Source: Chryseobacterium phosphatilyticum (GTDB lineage: Bacteria; Bacteroidota; Bacteroidia; Flavobacteriales; Weeksellaceae). From it: a stretch of DNA of 64,000 bases. The DNA is taken from contig NZ_PPED02000002.1 in NCBI RefSeq assembly GCF_002899825.2, positions 689,631 to 753,630 on the forward strand, in the 5' to 3' direction. The position numbers and the translations under genes are program-made. Below, in pieces: positions 51,943 to 60,343 of the stretch (its first letter is position 1; the number at the start of each line of letters is the position of its first letter). Below the pieces are notes generated by a model. That model ran no database searches. It was given only the letters and a program-made list of their open reading frames with translations, and had not been told where the DNA came from.

Positions 51943-53160
51943 ATGGAAATACTAAAGAAGTATAACATAGAATTTCTTTTCCTCTTTTTTTTAACCTTCG
52001 GATATATTTTTGTTTATTCATTAGCGATGCCCCTGGGTACTTCAAATAAGTACTTTGCAGTTCCTTTTCGAATGATGATGGCATGCATAAGCATCTATAT
52101 TATTTACAAAAACTTTGATAACTTAAAAAAAAGAAAGACAACAGTTTTTTTTGTTATACTTTTTTGGTTATTCTATTTGATTAAAGCAATTTATAGCTTT
52201 AAAAACGATATCTACTTACCACAGGTGATGAAAACTGAATATGAGGTTTATATTCGTATTGTGTTTTCAAATCTGCTTCCCTATATAGCGGTTTTAAGTG
52301 TCAATTTTTCAAAAAAAATTGCAGTAAAGTTGAATAGGTGGATCTTTAACTTTTTATTAATTATCCTTGCAGTAAGTTGTCTGTACACCATATTTGTATG
52401 GAACATTTATCACCAGTCAAGCGGGATATTTACCAGCCATTATATAAGTATGGGACATTATGGGTTATCTTTGATGATTATTTCCATATTTAGTTATTTT
52501 CAAACACCTCAGAAGCCAGTGAAACCAATTTTAGGGGTGCTATTGGGAATCTTTACTGTTATTACCTCTTCCGCAAGAAGTCCTATGCTGGCAGCGTTTA
52601 TTATTTTATTTTTATTTGTAATGTATGCAAACAAATTAAGATATTGGATTGCATTGTTGTCTACCGCACTATTATTTATTGTAGGCATTTATTTTTTAAT
52701 GCAGACTTCAATATCCAATTTTGGTTTTATCAAAAGAATGTACGATGCTATTTTTGAAGGTAATGCTTACGGAAGATCTTATTATTTGACTAGAGGGTGG
52801 GATGTTTTTAAAAACAATATTCTTTTTGGAGGACGTATTTTATTTGAAGATGCTATGTATCCCCATAATATTTTTGTTGAATTATTAATGAGTATGGGAA
52901 TTGCAGGGGGGATCCTCTTTTGTCTATATTTTAAAGATTTAACAAAATTTAAACTGAAATATATTAAGGCAAATATTAATTATTTACCTTACTTTTTATT
53001 TTTCGTTCAGTATCTTATACTTGTTCAAACTTCTTACTGTATCTTTGCCAATATTGAATTTTGGTGCTTTTCAGCAGTAATAATATCTATAATTTTATTT
53101 TGTAATGATGAAGAAATTAAAAGTAATGACAGTCGTGGGTACACGACCGGAAATCATTAG
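51943..53160 (+). CDS. O-antigen ligase/polymerase-like membrane protein
   Basis: A 405-residue polytopic membrane protein with about 10 hydrophobic segments and a large periplasmic loop late in the sequence (about residues 250-330). That loop contains RSYYLTRGWDVFKNNILFGGRILFEDAMYPHNIFVELLMSMG, like the conserved region of the O-antigen ligase/Wzy_C superfamily (WaaL, Wzy). The His in YPHNIFVE is the position of the conserved ligase His. It begins 2 bp after capF and its end overlaps the capG start by 53 bp. Confidence 0.7.
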   Translation: MEILKKYNIEFLFLFFLTFGYIFVYSLAMPLGTSNKYFAVPFRMMMACISIYIIYKNFDNLKKRKTTVFFVILFWLFYLIKAIYSFKNDIYLPQVMKTEYEVYIRIVFSNLLPYIAVLSVNFSKKIAVKLNRWIFNFLLIILAVSCLYTIFVWNIYHQSSGIFTSHYISMGHYGLSLMIISIFSYFQTPQKPVKPILGVLLGIFTVITSSARSPMLAAFIILFLFVMYANKLRYWIALLSTALLFIVGIYFLMQTSISNFGFIKRMYDAIFEGNAYGRSYYLTRGWDVFKNNILFGGRILFEDAMYPHNIFVELLMSMGIAGGILFCLYFKDLTKFKLKYIKANINYLPYFLFFVQYLILVQTSYCIFANIEFWCFSAVIISIILFCNDEEIKSNDSRGYTTGNH

Positions 53161-54244
53161 ATTATCAAGAGTATTATCAGCTTTAGATGCTTCTGAAGCT
53201 GTAGAACATATTATTGTCCATACAGGGCAAAATTACGATTATGAGCTTAATCAGATCTTCTTTGAAGACCTTGGTTTAAGAAAACCAGACTACTTTTTGG
53301 AGGCTGCCGGGAAAACTGCTACAGAAACTGTGGGAAACATTTTAATAAAAATTGATCCTCTACTTGAAGAATTACAACCAGATGCATTTTTGGTTTTAGG
53401 TGATACCAACTCCTGTTTATGTGCTATTCCTGCAAAGAAAAGACAAATTCCGATTTTCCATATGGAAGCCGGAAACAGATGTTTTGATCAGAGAGTACCG
53501 GAAGAAACTAACCGTAAAATCGTTGATCATACTGCTGACATTAACCTGACTTACTCCGATATTGCTCGTGAGTATTTATTGAGAGAAGGTTTATCAGCGG
53601 ATAGAATTATTAAAACCGGTTCTCCGATGTTTGAGGTTTTAAATCATTATTTACCTCAGATAGAAAAATCAGATGTTTTGTCACGCTTGAACCTTGAAGA
53701 AAGAAAATATTTCGTGGTCTCTTCACACCGTGAAGAAAATATTAATTCTGAGAAAAATTTTAGAGGCCTTATGGAATCTTTAAATGCAATCGCAGAAAAA
53801 TATCAGTATCCAATTATTGTCTCTACACACCCGCGTACCAAAAATATGATTGATAAGATGCAGATTGATATGCGTCCTGAAATTCAATTTTTGAAACCGC
53901 TGGGTTTCCATGATTATAATGCATTACAAATGCGTTCCTTCGCTGTGCTTTCAGATTCAGGAACTATTTCTGAAGAATCATCAATCCTTAATTTCAGCGC
54001 ATTAAATATCAGAGAAGCTCATGAAAGACCTGAAGCGATGGAAGAAGCTTCCGTGATGATGGTAGGATTGTCTCCGGAAAGAATTCTACAGGGATTGACT
54101 CAGCTTCAACAGCAGAAGGTAGGAAAAGAAAGAAATTACAGACCTGTAGCAGATTATTCAATGCCGAATGTATCTGAGAAAATGGTAAGAATTATTTTAA
54201 GTTATACTGATTATATAAACAGAGTCGTTTGGAGCAAAAAATAA
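53108..54244 (+). CDS. capG: UDP-N-acetylglucosamine 2-epimerase, CapG/WbjD/FnlC
   Basis: A 378-residue member of the WecB epimerase family. The N-terminus KLKVMTVVGTRPEIIRLSRVLSALD, then HTGQNYDYELNQIFFEDLGLRKPDYFL, and later SDSGTISEESSIL match CapG/WbjD, the last enzyme of UDP-L-FucNAc synthesis (2-epimerisation), rather than plain WecB or WbpI. Two ATGs (53105 and 53108) are in frame; the second is chosen. It overlaps the upstream ligase-like gene by 53 bp and the next glycosyltransferase by one base. Confidence 0.92.
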   Translation: MKKLKVMTVVGTRPEIIRLSRVLSALDASEAVEHIIVHTGQNYDYELNQIFFEDLGLRKPDYFLEAAGKTATETVGNILIKIDPLLEELQPDAFLVLGDTNSCLCAIPAKKRQIPIFHMEAGNRCFDQRVPEETNRKIVDHTADINLTYSDIAREYLLREGLSADRIIKTGSPMFEVLNHYLPQIEKSDVLSRLNLEERKYFVVSSHREENINSEKNFRGLMESLNAIAEKYQYPIIVSTHPRTKNMIDKMQIDMRPEIQFLKPLGFHDYNALQMRSFAVLSDSGTISEESSILNFSALNIREAHERPEAMEEASVMMVGLSPERILQGLTQLQQQKVGKERNYRPVADYSMPNVSEKMVRIILSYTDYINRVVWSKK

Positions 54245-55449
54245 TGAAGAATCTTTGGATTGCAACCGAACTTTTTTATCCCGAAGAAACTTCGACTTCT
54301 TTTATTCTGACCAAAATAGCAAACAGACTTTCAGAAAAATATAATGTAAAAGTCGTTTGTGGGGATCCTGTGTATGATAAACAATCAAAAAGCAAGAATT
54401 TTAGTCTTCATTCCGATGTTTCTGTTCACAGAATAAAAGGATTTGGAGGTAATAAGAATAGTTTGGTGAGTAGATCCCTGCGATTTATTTTTCTAAGTCT
54501 TTCTATCTTTTTTTATCTTTGGAAGAATGTAAAGAAGGGGGAGAAGGTTTTTATTGTTACGAATCCTGCACCGTTAATTTTACTCATTTCAATACTTAAG
54601 AGATTTAAAAAAATTGAATTGATTATTTTAGTACATGATGTTTTTCCTGAAAATACAATTCCTGCAGGGATTATTAAATCAGAAAAAACATTACCATATC
54701 AATTTCTCAGAAGTATTTTTGACAAAGCATATTCAAATGCTGATCTCTTGATCACATTAGGTAGAGATATGCAAAAGGTTATTGAGGGGAAGATCAAAAA
54801 ATATAATAGTAAATCGAAAATCGAGATTATTGAAAACTGGGGAGATACTGAAGGTATTTATCCATTGTCAAAACAAGATGTCTTTAATGACGATTCTCCT
54901 ATGAAAAATAAGATCATTTTTCAATATGCCGGAAATATCGGTAGAGTTCAGGGTTTACTGGAATTATTGGAGATTATTAAAAAAGTGAATAATAATAGAT
55001 TAGCTTTTTATTTTGTAGGAGAAGGAGCTGTAAAGCAAAGTATGCTTGAATATGTACAGGAGAATCAGCTACAAAATGTCTATTTCGATGGAGCATATTC
55101 AAGAGAAGATCAGCTTTCAGTATTAAACAAGGCGGACGTATCATTTGTAAGTTTAGCACCAAAAATGTTTGGATTAGGGGTTCCTTCAAAAACCTATAAT
55201 ATATTAGCTGCGGGAAAACCTATTTTATATATTGGTGAAAAAAACAGCGAAATTGATTTACTTGTAAAAGAAGAAAATATCGGATACTCATTTCAGCATT
55301 TTGAAGAAAAGAAGCTCTTGGAATTTTTTGATTCTTTTGATGAAAATTCCATCACAGATTTAAACTTGAAGAAAGAAAAAGCAAGACTTGCTGCAGAAAC
55401 AAAATTTTCAGAAGAAATTATATTGAACAAATTTTATAGTATTATTTAA
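54244..55449 (+). CDS. Glycosyltransferase family 4, WbuB-like (FucNAc transferase)
   Basis: A 401-residue GT-B protein: NLWIATELFYPEETSTSFILTKIANRL, then VTNPAPLILLISILKRFKKIELIILVHDVFPEN, then FQYAGNIGRVQGLLELLEIIKKV and FGLGVPSKTYNILAAGKPIL. This pattern fits the WbuB/WbjE group which transfers L-FucNAc, and it directly follows capG, consistent with that donor. It overlaps the capG stop by one base (TAATG). Confidence 0.85.
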   Translation: MKNLWIATELFYPEETSTSFILTKIANRLSEKYNVKVVCGDPVYDKQSKSKNFSLHSDVSVHRIKGFGGNKNSLVSRSLRFIFLSLSIFFYLWKNVKKGEKVFIVTNPAPLILLISILKRFKKIELIILVHDVFPENTIPAGIIKSEKTLPYQFLRSIFDKAYSNADLLITLGRDMQKVIEGKIKKYNSKSKIEIIENWGDTEGIYPLSKQDVFNDDSPMKNKIIFQYAGNIGRVQGLLELLEIIKKVNNNRLAFYFVGEGAVKQSMLEYVQENQLQNVYFDGAYSREDQLSVLNKADVSFVSLAPKMFGLGVPSKTYNILAAGKPILYIGEKNSEIDLLVKEENIGYSFQHFEEKKLLEFFDSFDENSITDLNLKKEKARLAAETKFSEEIILNKFYSII

Positions 55450-56343
55450 ATGAAAGTGCTATTTACAGGAGCTAACGGTTTTTTAGGGAAAAATGTAATT
55501 CCCCTGCTTCGCAAAAAGAACTTTGAGGTGAAAACTTTTGGAACAACCCATGCAGATTATGTATTGAATATAACCAATGCCATAGTTTCATTTGAAGAAA
55601 GATTTGATATTGTTTTTCATGCGGCTGGTAAGGCACATTCTATCCCTCAAAACCTGGAAGAAGAGAATCTCTTTTATAAGGTAAATTTTGACGGAACAAA
55701 AAATCTTTGCAATGCTTTGGAGAAAAATGTACCCGAGTATTTTATTTTCATCAGCACAGTAGCTGTTTACGGAAAAGATTTTGGTGAAAATATAAATGAG
55801 AATGCACCTTTAGAAGGATATACACCTTATGCCAAAAGTAAGATGATGGCCGAAGAGTTTCTTACTAGTTGGTGTCAAAAAAATAATGTAAAATTATTTA
55901 TTCTTAGACCTTCGTTAATCGCAGGGCCAAATCCTCCAGGCAATTTGGGAGATATGATCAATGCAGTGAAATCTGGTAAGTATTTTAATATCGCCGGAGG
56001 AACAGCGAGAAAAAGCATATTTTGGGTAGAGGATTTTGCGGAAATTATAGTTAATATAATAGGACGAAATGGCGGAATTTATAATGTTTGTGATAATAAT
56101 AATCCCACCTTTAAAGAAATCTCAGATAAAATCTCAGAAAAATTAAATAAAAAATCACCGGCCAGTATTCCTTATTTTGTGGCAAAATCAATGGCAAAAA
56201 TGGGTGATTTGTTAGGAAATAAAGCCCCTATTAATTCTTTAAGATTAAGAAAAATTACAGATTCTCTAACGTTTTCCAACGAGAAAATTAAAAGAGAATT
56301 AAATTTTAATCCTTCCAACGTAATGGAAAAATTTCAACTATAA
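55450..56343 (+). CDS. NAD-dependent epimerase/dehydratase, sugar 4-ketoreductase candidate (WbpV-like)
   Basis: A 297-residue extended SDR enzyme: LFTGANGFLGKNVIPLL, then FHAAGKAHSIP, the catalytic YAKSK (Tyr-x-x-x-Lys) and FILRPSLIAGPNPPGNLGDMINAV. Enzymes of this type next to WecA/WbpL-like initiating transferases reduce UDP-4-keto-6-deoxy-HexNAc to UDP-FucNAc or UDP-QuiNAc. The keto substrate could come from the PglF-like dehydratase. Starts directly after the previous stop. Confidence 0.8.
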   Translation: MKVLFTGANGFLGKNVIPLLRKKNFEVKTFGTTHADYVLNITNAIVSFEERFDIVFHAAGKAHSIPQNLEEENLFYKVNFDGTKNLCNALEKNVPEYFIFISTVAVYGKDFGENINENAPLEGYTPYAKSKMMAEEFLTSWCQKNNVKLFILRPSLIAGPNPPGNLGDMINAVKSGKYFNIAGGTARKSIFWVEDFAEIIVNIIGRNGGIYNVCDNNNPTFKEISDKISEKLNKKSPASIPYFVAKSMAKMGDLLGNKAPINSLRLRKITDSLTFSNEKIKRELNFNPSNVMEKFQL

Positions 56344-56346
56344 TTT

Positions 56347-57309
56347 ATGGAATTTTCAATCGTAACAATTTTACTTTTTATATCAATGTTGATATACTTT
56401 AAGATTGCTGATAAATATAATATTATTGATAAACCCAATCATAGGAGTGCCCATACCCAGATCACTTTAAGAGGAGGAGGAATTATTTTTCCCATTGCTT
56501 TTATCATTTTTTGTGTATTCAATTTTAATGAAGCTATACAAAATTATTGGTCTTTCGGATTAGGGCTGTTGGCAATATGCACTATTAGTTTTATTGATGA
56601 TGTAAAAACGTTATCAAACAAAATAAGACTTTCCATTCATTTAATTTCTGTAATTCTTCTTTTGTATTTTACAGGAGCCTTTGAATTAATGCCTTTCTGG
56701 ACATGGCCAATCCTTTTTGTCATCATCATTGGAACCCTGAACGCCTATAACTTTATGGATGGAATCAATGGAATGACGGGAACCTATAGTCTTGTTACTC
56801 TTGGTTCTTTAGCGTACATCAATAAAGACGTTGTTCTGTTTACAGATCAGAATTTTATATATTACCCCATATTAGCTACCATTGTCTTTCTGTTTTTTAA
56901 TTTCAGAAAAAAAGCAAAATGTTTTGCAGGTGATGTAGGAAGTATGGGGATTGGCTTTTGGATCATCGGTTTGATTACTCTTCTTATTATGAGAACCGGT
57001 GAATATAAATATATACTATTACTTTCTGTATATGGAATGGAAGTGGTGCTGACGATTATGGAAAGACTTTTATTAAAAGAAAATATTTTTGAAGCCCATA
57101 GAAGACATCTATATCAACTTTTTGCAAACGAAAAAAAGGTATCTCATTTAATTATTAGTAGTGTGTATGCTATTTTACAATTAATTGTAAATATCTTTTT
57201 AATACATGCTGAACTTTCAATTTGGGCTGTTATCCTGATTATTTTTGCCCCTCTTGGAATTCTTTATTTAGGATTAAAACTAAGTTTAAAAAAGCAATAC
57301 GGATTATAA
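56347..57309 (+). CDS. Initiating sugar-1-phosphate transferase (WecA/WbpL/MraY family)
   Basis: A 320-residue polytopic membrane protein with about 9-10 helices. Seen are the substrate loop DKPNHRSAHTQITLRGGG, the Asp-Asp pair in ISFIDDVKTLSNKIRL, and NAYNFMDGINGMTG, plus AHRRHLYQLF near the C-terminus. It links the first sugar-phosphate of the repeat unit to undecaprenyl phosphate. The neighbouring 4-ketoreductase suggests FucNAc or QuiNAc as the first sugar, as in WbpL. Confidence 0.92.
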   Translation: MEFSIVTILLFISMLIYFKIADKYNIIDKPNHRSAHTQITLRGGGIIFPIAFIIFCVFNFNEAIQNYWSFGLGLLAICTISFIDDVKTLSNKIRLSIHLISVILLLYFTGAFELMPFWTWPILFVIIIGTLNAYNFMDGINGMTGTYSLVTLGSLAYINKDVVLFTDQNFIYYPILATIVFLFFNFRKKAKCFAGDVGSMGIGFWIIGLITLLIMRTGEYKYILLLSVYGMEVVLTIMERLLLKENIFEAHRRHLYQLFANEKKVSHLIISSVYAILQLIVNIFLIHAELSIWAVILIIFAPLGILYLGLKLSLKKQYGL

Positions 57310-57328
57310 AATTGAATAAAACTTAATA

Positions 57329-57874
57329 ATGAAAATAAAAGAGACTCCCTTAAAAGATTGCTACATTATAGAACCTAACATTTTTGAAGATGATAGAGGC
57401 TATTTCTTTGAAAAATTCAACGAGAAAAAATTTGAAGAACTGACCGGAATGAACGGACATTTCGTACAAGACAATATCTCTAAATCTTCTTACGGAGTAT
57501 TGAGAGGATTACATCTTCAAAAAGGAGATTATGCTCAGGCAAAACTGGTATCATGTCTTGAAGGAAGTGTATGGGATGTTGCAGTCGATCTTCGGGAAGA
57601 TTCTCCTACATTTGGACAATGGTTTGGCATTGAACTGACAGCAGAAAATAAACTTCAGCTCTATATTCCAAGAGGTTTTGGACACGGATTCTCTGTATTA
57701 AGTACCAATGCTGTATTTGCTTACAAATGTGATAACTTTTATAATAAAGAATCAGAAGGAAGTGTAAAGTTTAATGATCCGGATCTGGCGATTGATTGGA
57801 AGGTTGATGAAAAAGATGCTGTGCTTTCGGAAAAAGATCAGAATGCACCGGGATTCAAAGAAAAAAACTTTTAA
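57329..57874 (+). CDS. rfbC: dTDP-4-dehydrorhamnose 3,5-epimerase
   Basis: A 181-residue cupin epimerase: IEPNIFEDDRGYFFEKFNE, then FVQDNISKSSYGVLRGLHLQ (with the catalytic His), then KLVSCLEGSVWDVAVDLR, then LYIPRGFGHGFSVLS. Length and motifs fit RfbC/RmlC. The rfbA, rfbB and rfbD partners are not in the window, so dTDP-rhamnose would need genes elsewhere, or the enzyme acts in another keto-sugar path. Last gene of the locus; a strong terminator follows. Confidence 0.95.
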   Translation: MKIKETPLKDCYIIEPNIFEDDRGYFFEKFNEKKFEELTGMNGHFVQDNISKSSYGVLRGLHLQKGDYAQAKLVSCLEGSVWDVAVDLREDSPTFGQWFGIELTAENKLQLYIPRGFGHGFSVLSTNAVFAYKCDNFYNKESEGSVKFNDPDLAIDWKVDEKDAVLSEKDQNAPGFKEKNF

Positions 57875-57885
57875 ATATATATCTG

Positions 57886-57920
57886 AAAACCACTTCAAAA
57901 AAGTGGTTTTTTTATTTTTT
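57886..57920 (+). terminator. Terminator of the polysaccharide locus
   Basis: A perfect 10-bp stem AAAACCACTT / AAGTGGTTTT (57886-57895 and 57901-57910, loop CAAAA) followed by TTTATTTTTT. Confidence 0.92.
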
Positions 57921-57951
57921 GACCTTAACTCTTCAATATTTTGTATCTTTG
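57919..57951 (+). promoter_or_regulatory. Promoter of rimO
   Basis: TTG at 57919-57921 and an exact -7 box TATCTTTG at 57944-57951, 22 bp apart. It supports the rimO start at 57971. Confidence 0.6.
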
Positions 57952-57970
57952 CAGACTCAAAATCAAAAAG

Positions 57971-59272
57971 ATGCGTACAAAATCTGTAGGGAAGAAGAAA
58001 ATCAATGTAGTTACTCTTGGATGTTCCAAGAATGTATATGATTCTGAAGTATTAATGAGTCAGTTGAAAGCCAATGGCAAAGAAGTAGTTCACGAAGATC
58101 GTGGCGACATTGTAGTGATTAACACCTGCGGATTTATTGATAATGCTAAAGAAGAATCAATCAATACAATTCTTGATTATGTAGAAGCAAAAAATAGAGG
58201 TGAAGTTGAGAAAGTATTTGTTACAGGGTGTCTTTCGGAAAGATATAAACCGGATTTGATAAGAGAAATCCCGGATGTTGACCAGTATTTTGGAACAAGA
58301 GACCTTCCGGTTCTTTTAAAACACCTGGGGGCAGACTATAAACATGAATTGGTTGGAGAAAGGTTGACCACAACCCCTAAACATTATGCCTATCTTAAAA
58401 TCTCCGAAGGTTGTGACAGACCATGCTCTTTCTGTGCTATTCCTTTAATGAGAGGAGGTCATGTTTCTACCCCTATCGAGAAACTGGTTTCTGAAGCCCA
58501 GAAGTTAGCTAAGAAAGGAACAAAAGAATTGATTCTTATAGCCCAGGATCTTACCTATTATGGACTGGATATTTATAAAAAACGTGCTCTGGGAGACTTG
58601 CTCAAGGAATTGGTGAAAGTGGAAGGCATAGAGTGGATTCGTCTTCATTATGCTTTCCCAAGCGGTTTTCCTGAAGATGTTCTGGATATTATCCGTGAAG
58701 AACCTAAAGTCTGTAACTATATAGATATTCCTCTTCAGCATATCAATTCGGATCTTTTGAAATCCATGAAAAGAGGGACAACTCACGAAAAAACTGATGC
58801 TCTTTTAGGAAAATTCAGAGAAAAAGTTCCTGATATGGCGATCAGAACAACTTTGATTGTCGGATATCCGGGAGAGACTGAAGAAAGATTTCAGGAACTT
58901 AAAGACTGGGTTAAAGAACAAAGATTTGACAGATTAGGATGTTTTACCTATTCTCACGAAGAAAATACTACGGCTTACGTTCTGGAAGATGACATTCCAC
59001 AGGAAGTGAAAGAGGCAAGAGTAGAAGAGATCATGGAAGTTCAGTCACAAATCTCATGGGAGAAAAATCAAGAGAAAATTGGCAAAATATTCAAATGTGT
59101 TTTTGACCGTAAAGAAGGAAACTACTTTATAGGAAGAACAGAATATGATTCGCCGGATGTAGATAATACTGTCTTGGTATCAGCTGAGGATACCTATATT
59201 TCGATAGGAGAGTTTGCAGAAGTTAAAATTACTTCAGCTGAAGAATTTGACCTATACGGAGAACTGGTATAA
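57971..59272 (+). CDS. rimO: Ribosomal protein uS12 methylthiotransferase RimO
   Basis: A 433-residue radical SAM enzyme that methylthiolates Asp in ribosomal protein S12. An N-terminal UPF0004 domain contributes three Cys (LGCSKN, NTCGFI, TGCLSERY) for one Fe-S cluster. The radical SAM cluster is CDRPCSFC at about residues 143-150, and a C-terminal TRAM domain (EKIGKIFKCVFDRKEGNYFIGRTEYDSPDVDN) follows. The start at 57971 (MRTKSVGKKKINVVTLGC) is set from the promoter; the longer ORF start lies at the -33/-7 region. Confidence 0.95.
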   Translation: MRTKSVGKKKINVVTLGCSKNVYDSEVLMSQLKANGKEVVHEDRGDIVVINTCGFIDNAKEESINTILDYVEAKNRGEVEKVFVTGCLSERYKPDLIREIPDVDQYFGTRDLPVLLKHLGADYKHELVGERLTTTPKHYAYLKISEGCDRPCSFCAIPLMRGGHVSTPIEKLVSEAQKLAKKGTKELILIAQDLTYYGLDIYKKRALGDLLKELVKVEGIEWIRLHYAFPSGFPEDVLDIIREEPKVCNYIDIPLQHINSDLLKSMKRGTTHEKTDALLGKFREKVPDMAIRTTLIVGYPGETEERFQELKDWVKEQRFDRLGCFTYSHEENTTAYVLEDDIPQEVKEARVEEIMEVQSQISWEKNQEKIGKIFKCVFDRKEGNYFIGRTEYDSPDVDNTVLVSAEDTYISIGEFAEVKITSAEEFDLYGELV

Positions 59273-59655
59273 AATGCTAAAGAGTTATTAATCAAAAAGA
59301 AAAGATAATTGCTGTCTGGTAATATAAATAGAAATATTAAAGAAATTTAACATAAATTCCGTAAGCATTTACTTTTTTATATCATTGAATTTCAGTTGAT
59401 TGGGCTTCATTAATGTTAAGAAAATTTAATTTTCTTTCATAAAGTATATAAATTAAAAAATTATGTCTTAAATTTGCGGCATAAGCAATGTTTTTTAAAT
59501 CATATGCTTTCAATAAGTTATTATTAAAATGAAGTAGAAAACTGAAAAAAAATTTTTGGTTATTAAGCTTTACGATAATAATCGCAAGTTGAGATGTATC
59601 TTCCTTTTTTGGAAATATTGATGAAAAATAATGTAATTAAAATCTTTAAAAACTT
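59273..59655. other. 383-bp intergenic region before the secreted protein pair
   Basis: No gene seen. An exact -7 box TAAATTTG lies at 59469-59476, which would give a 5' leader of about 170 nt before the ATG at 59656. No obvious terminator hairpin follows rimO. No riboswitch class was recognised in the leader. Confidence 0.45.
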
Positions 59656-60321
59656 ATGAAAAAATTTTTATTAACAGCTACTATGCTGGTTTGCCTTTCG
59701 GCATTTTCCCAGGCTCAGCAAGGGCGTGTGGGGATTAACACGACCACACCCAACGCGACATTAGAAGTTGCAGGATTTCCTACAGACGCAACCAGGCCTG
59801 ATGCTCTATTAGTCCCTCGTTTAACAAGAGCTCAGTTGGCAGCTAAAGATGCTACTTATGTGGCATTGCAAAATGGTGCACTTACATTTGTAACTACATT
59901 AGATGGTGCAGCTGCCGGAAAAACAGTGAATGTAACAGCTACCGGATTCTATTACTATGATGCTCCAAACTCTGTTTGGGTTGCTGTAGGTGGTGGAGGT
60001 GGTGTTTCAAGATATGAAGGTATCAGAGGAAATACAACTGTAGTAACGAACCCTACGTACACGCTTCAGGCTTCAGATAACGTTATTGTTACAAGAGCAA
60101 CTACAGGTGTTGCTATTACACTTCCTTCTTTGACAAACACTCCTGCAGATATTGGACGTGTCGTTAAAGTAGTAAATAACAATACAACTCCAACTGGTTT
60201 GACATTTACAAATGGTGCAGGTGATACACCTCCTACTATCTTAGGAAACTTAATTGTTAACCAAAACAGAGGTATCGAATTCGTTTGGACAGGAACTACT
60301 TGGTCATCCCCTCAGAAATAA
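59656..60321 (+). CDS. Secreted hypothetical protein with FYYYDAP..VWVAVGG motif
   Basis: A 221-residue secreted protein (signal peptide MKKFLLTATMLVCLSAFSQAQ). After it comes RVGINTTTPNATLEVAGFPTD, a motif common at the head of trimeric fibre-like or autotransporter-like proteins in Bacteroidetes. The middle has TATGFYYYDAPNSVWVAVGGGGG, and the C-terminal part YTLQASDNVIVTRATTGVAITLPSL resembles a phage-tail-fibre-type domain. It is Thr/Ala/Gly-rich. It shares the GFYYY...VW..LGG/VGG motif with the next protein. No T9SS sorting domain is visible. Function unknown. Confidence 0.7.
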   Translation: MKKFLLTATMLVCLSAFSQAQQGRVGINTTTPNATLEVAGFPTDATRPDALLVPRLTRAQLAAKDATYVALQNGALTFVTTLDGAAAGKTVNVTATGFYYYDAPNSVWVAVGGGGGVSRYEGIRGNTTVVTNPTYTLQASDNVIVTRATTGVAITLPSLTNTPADIGRVVKVVNNNTTPTGLTFTNGAGDTPPTILGNLIVNQNRGIEFVWTGTTWSSPQK

Positions 60322-60343
60322 CCCTTTTAAACTTAAAAATAAG

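Noticed and set aside
53108-54244. Epimerase as WbpI (making UDP-ManNAc3NAcA)
   Set aside because: Its N-terminal and middle motifs match CapG/WbjD and it follows capE and capF; no second WecB-like gene is in the window.
59485-59655. Riboswitch in the leader of the secreted protein gene
   Set aside because: No class-specific motif or convincing multi-stem fold was recognised; only the long leader itself is noted.
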